Of a stretch of DNA of 64,000 bases, positions 63,705 to 64,000 are shown one piece after another; the stretch's first letter is position 1; each line of letters begins with the position of its first letter. Made by a program: the position numbers and the translations under genes. The notes under the pieces were generated by a model. That model worked only from the letters and a program-made list of their open reading frames with translations. It searched no databases and was not told the DNA's origin. This DNA comes from Foliimonas ilicis (lineage in GTDB: Bacteria > Pseudomonadota > Alphaproteobacteria > Rhizobiales > Rhizobiaceae): positions 185,978 through 249,977 of the forward strand of contig NZ_JBDUUH010000009.1 of NCBI RefSeq assembly GCF_039939195.1. Reading direction: 5' to 3'.

Positions 63705-63866
63705 CACCCCCCTCTGCCCTGCCGGGCATCTCCCCCTCAAGGGTGGAGATTATCTTGTCATTAACGCGCGGCACCAATCGCTGACGTTGCAAAAATGAGG
63801 GCGGATAGTGGTGTCAGCCAATATCCCCCCTTGAGGGGGAGATGCCCGGCAGGGCAGAGGGGGGTG
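63705..63866. repeat. MITE-like palindromic repeat, copy 3
   Basis: The arms at 63705-63750 and 63821-63866 match those of copies 1 and 2 with single changes (GGGTGG in place of GGGGGG on the left, ATATCC in place of ATCTCC on the right). The 70-bp spacer is inverted relative to copy 2. The element lies between the NlpC gene and the convergent gene at the window end. Confidence 0.9.
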
Positions 63867-63903
63867 GTGCCCCGCCTGCATTTCTATTTAAGAATGAATG
63901 ACC

Positions 63904-64000
63904 TTAATAACCCGCATCGCGATCCACCACATTCTGTGGCGCTTCTCCACGATCAATAGCGTCCATCTGCGCAAGCATCATGCGTGCAAGCTGGTCGGGG
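63904..64000 (-). CDS. C-terminal fragment of an unknown protein
   Basis: The last 31 codons of a minus-strand gene end in TAA at 63904-63906. The visible tail is LARMMLAQMDAIDRGEAPQN followed by VVDRDAGY. The -RGEAPQNVVD- ending resembles the C-termini of D-2-hydroxyacid dehydrogenases, but this is too little to assign. The gene is cut by the window edge. Confidence 0.6.
   Translation of the reverse strand, partial: PDQLARMMLAQMDAIDRGEAPQNVVDRDAGY

Overview
The window is chromosomal DNA from an alphaproteobacterium of the order Hyphomicrobiales (Rhizobiales). Gene content and order point to the Brucella/Ochrobactrum (Brucellaceae) neighbourhood. Signs of this are an actA-type lnt next to a phrR-type regulator, Irr divergent from fabA, the dnaA/dnaN/recF and rpsT neighbourhood, a Caulobacter-style cpa/tad pilus locus, and dispersed palindromic intergenic repeats of the kind seen in this group. 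The DNA is GC-rich, so many long antisense reading frames occur; these were treated as shadows. I see no rRNA, tRNA, CRISPR array, insertion sequence or prophage.

Layout. 1-5611: end of an unknown gene, a YafK/DpaA-like lipoprotein, a HyuA-type protein and malate synthase G. 5824-16474: a housekeeping run, tsaB-rimI-acyltransferase-miaB-phoH-ybeY-corC-lnt-phrR-metK-trmB. 16475-20390: an accessory block with a complete TctCBA tricarboxylate transporter, a 53-aa DUF1127-like protein and a DUF1428 protein. 20629-32193: the translation and RNA-decay block rimP-nusA-ylxR-infB-(YcxB-like)-rbfA-truB-(corA)-rpsO-pnp. 32291-38334: rsmC, fabI-fabB-fabA (minus strand), irr, an SH3 protein and a 2-hydroxyacid dehydrogenase. 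38394-44890 (minus strand): a two-subunit aconitase X coupled to a MoeB/ThiF protein, then recF-dnaN-dnaA. 44891-45735: a long AT-richer non-coding stretch with degenerate DnaA boxes. 45736-49226 (minus strand): rpsT, enoyl-CoA hydratase, mutM and deoB. 49312-60938: a Tad/Flp pilus island with cpaA-cpaB-cpaC-cpaD-cpaE-cpaF-tadB-tadC on the plus strand and two TadE-like pseudopilins, a stand-alone secretin N-domain protein and TadD on the minus strand. 61069-64000: leucyl aminopeptidase, a MarR regulator coupled to an NlpC/P60 hydrolase, and the end of an unknown minus-strand gene.

How the genes fit together. Most of the left half is growth machinery: tRNA modification (TsaB, MiaB, TrmB, TruB), ribosome maturation (YbeY, RimP, RbfA, RimI, RsmC), transcription and translation factors (NusA, IF2), RNA decay (PNPase), SAM synthesis (MetK), envelope lipid and lipoprotein maturation (acyltransferase, Lnt) and unsaturated fatty acid synthesis (FabA/FabB/FabI). 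The right half adds a surface-adhesion system, the Tad pilus, which has its secretin, ATPases, platform, prepilin peptidase and pilotin-like lipoproteins but no recognisable major Flp pilin gene in this window.

The most notable non-coding signals are a MITE-like repeat family (three copies with 46-bp inverted arms), a second palindromic family (two copies), hairpin-rich leaders in front of metK, rimP and pnp, and the rpsT-dnaA intergenic region.
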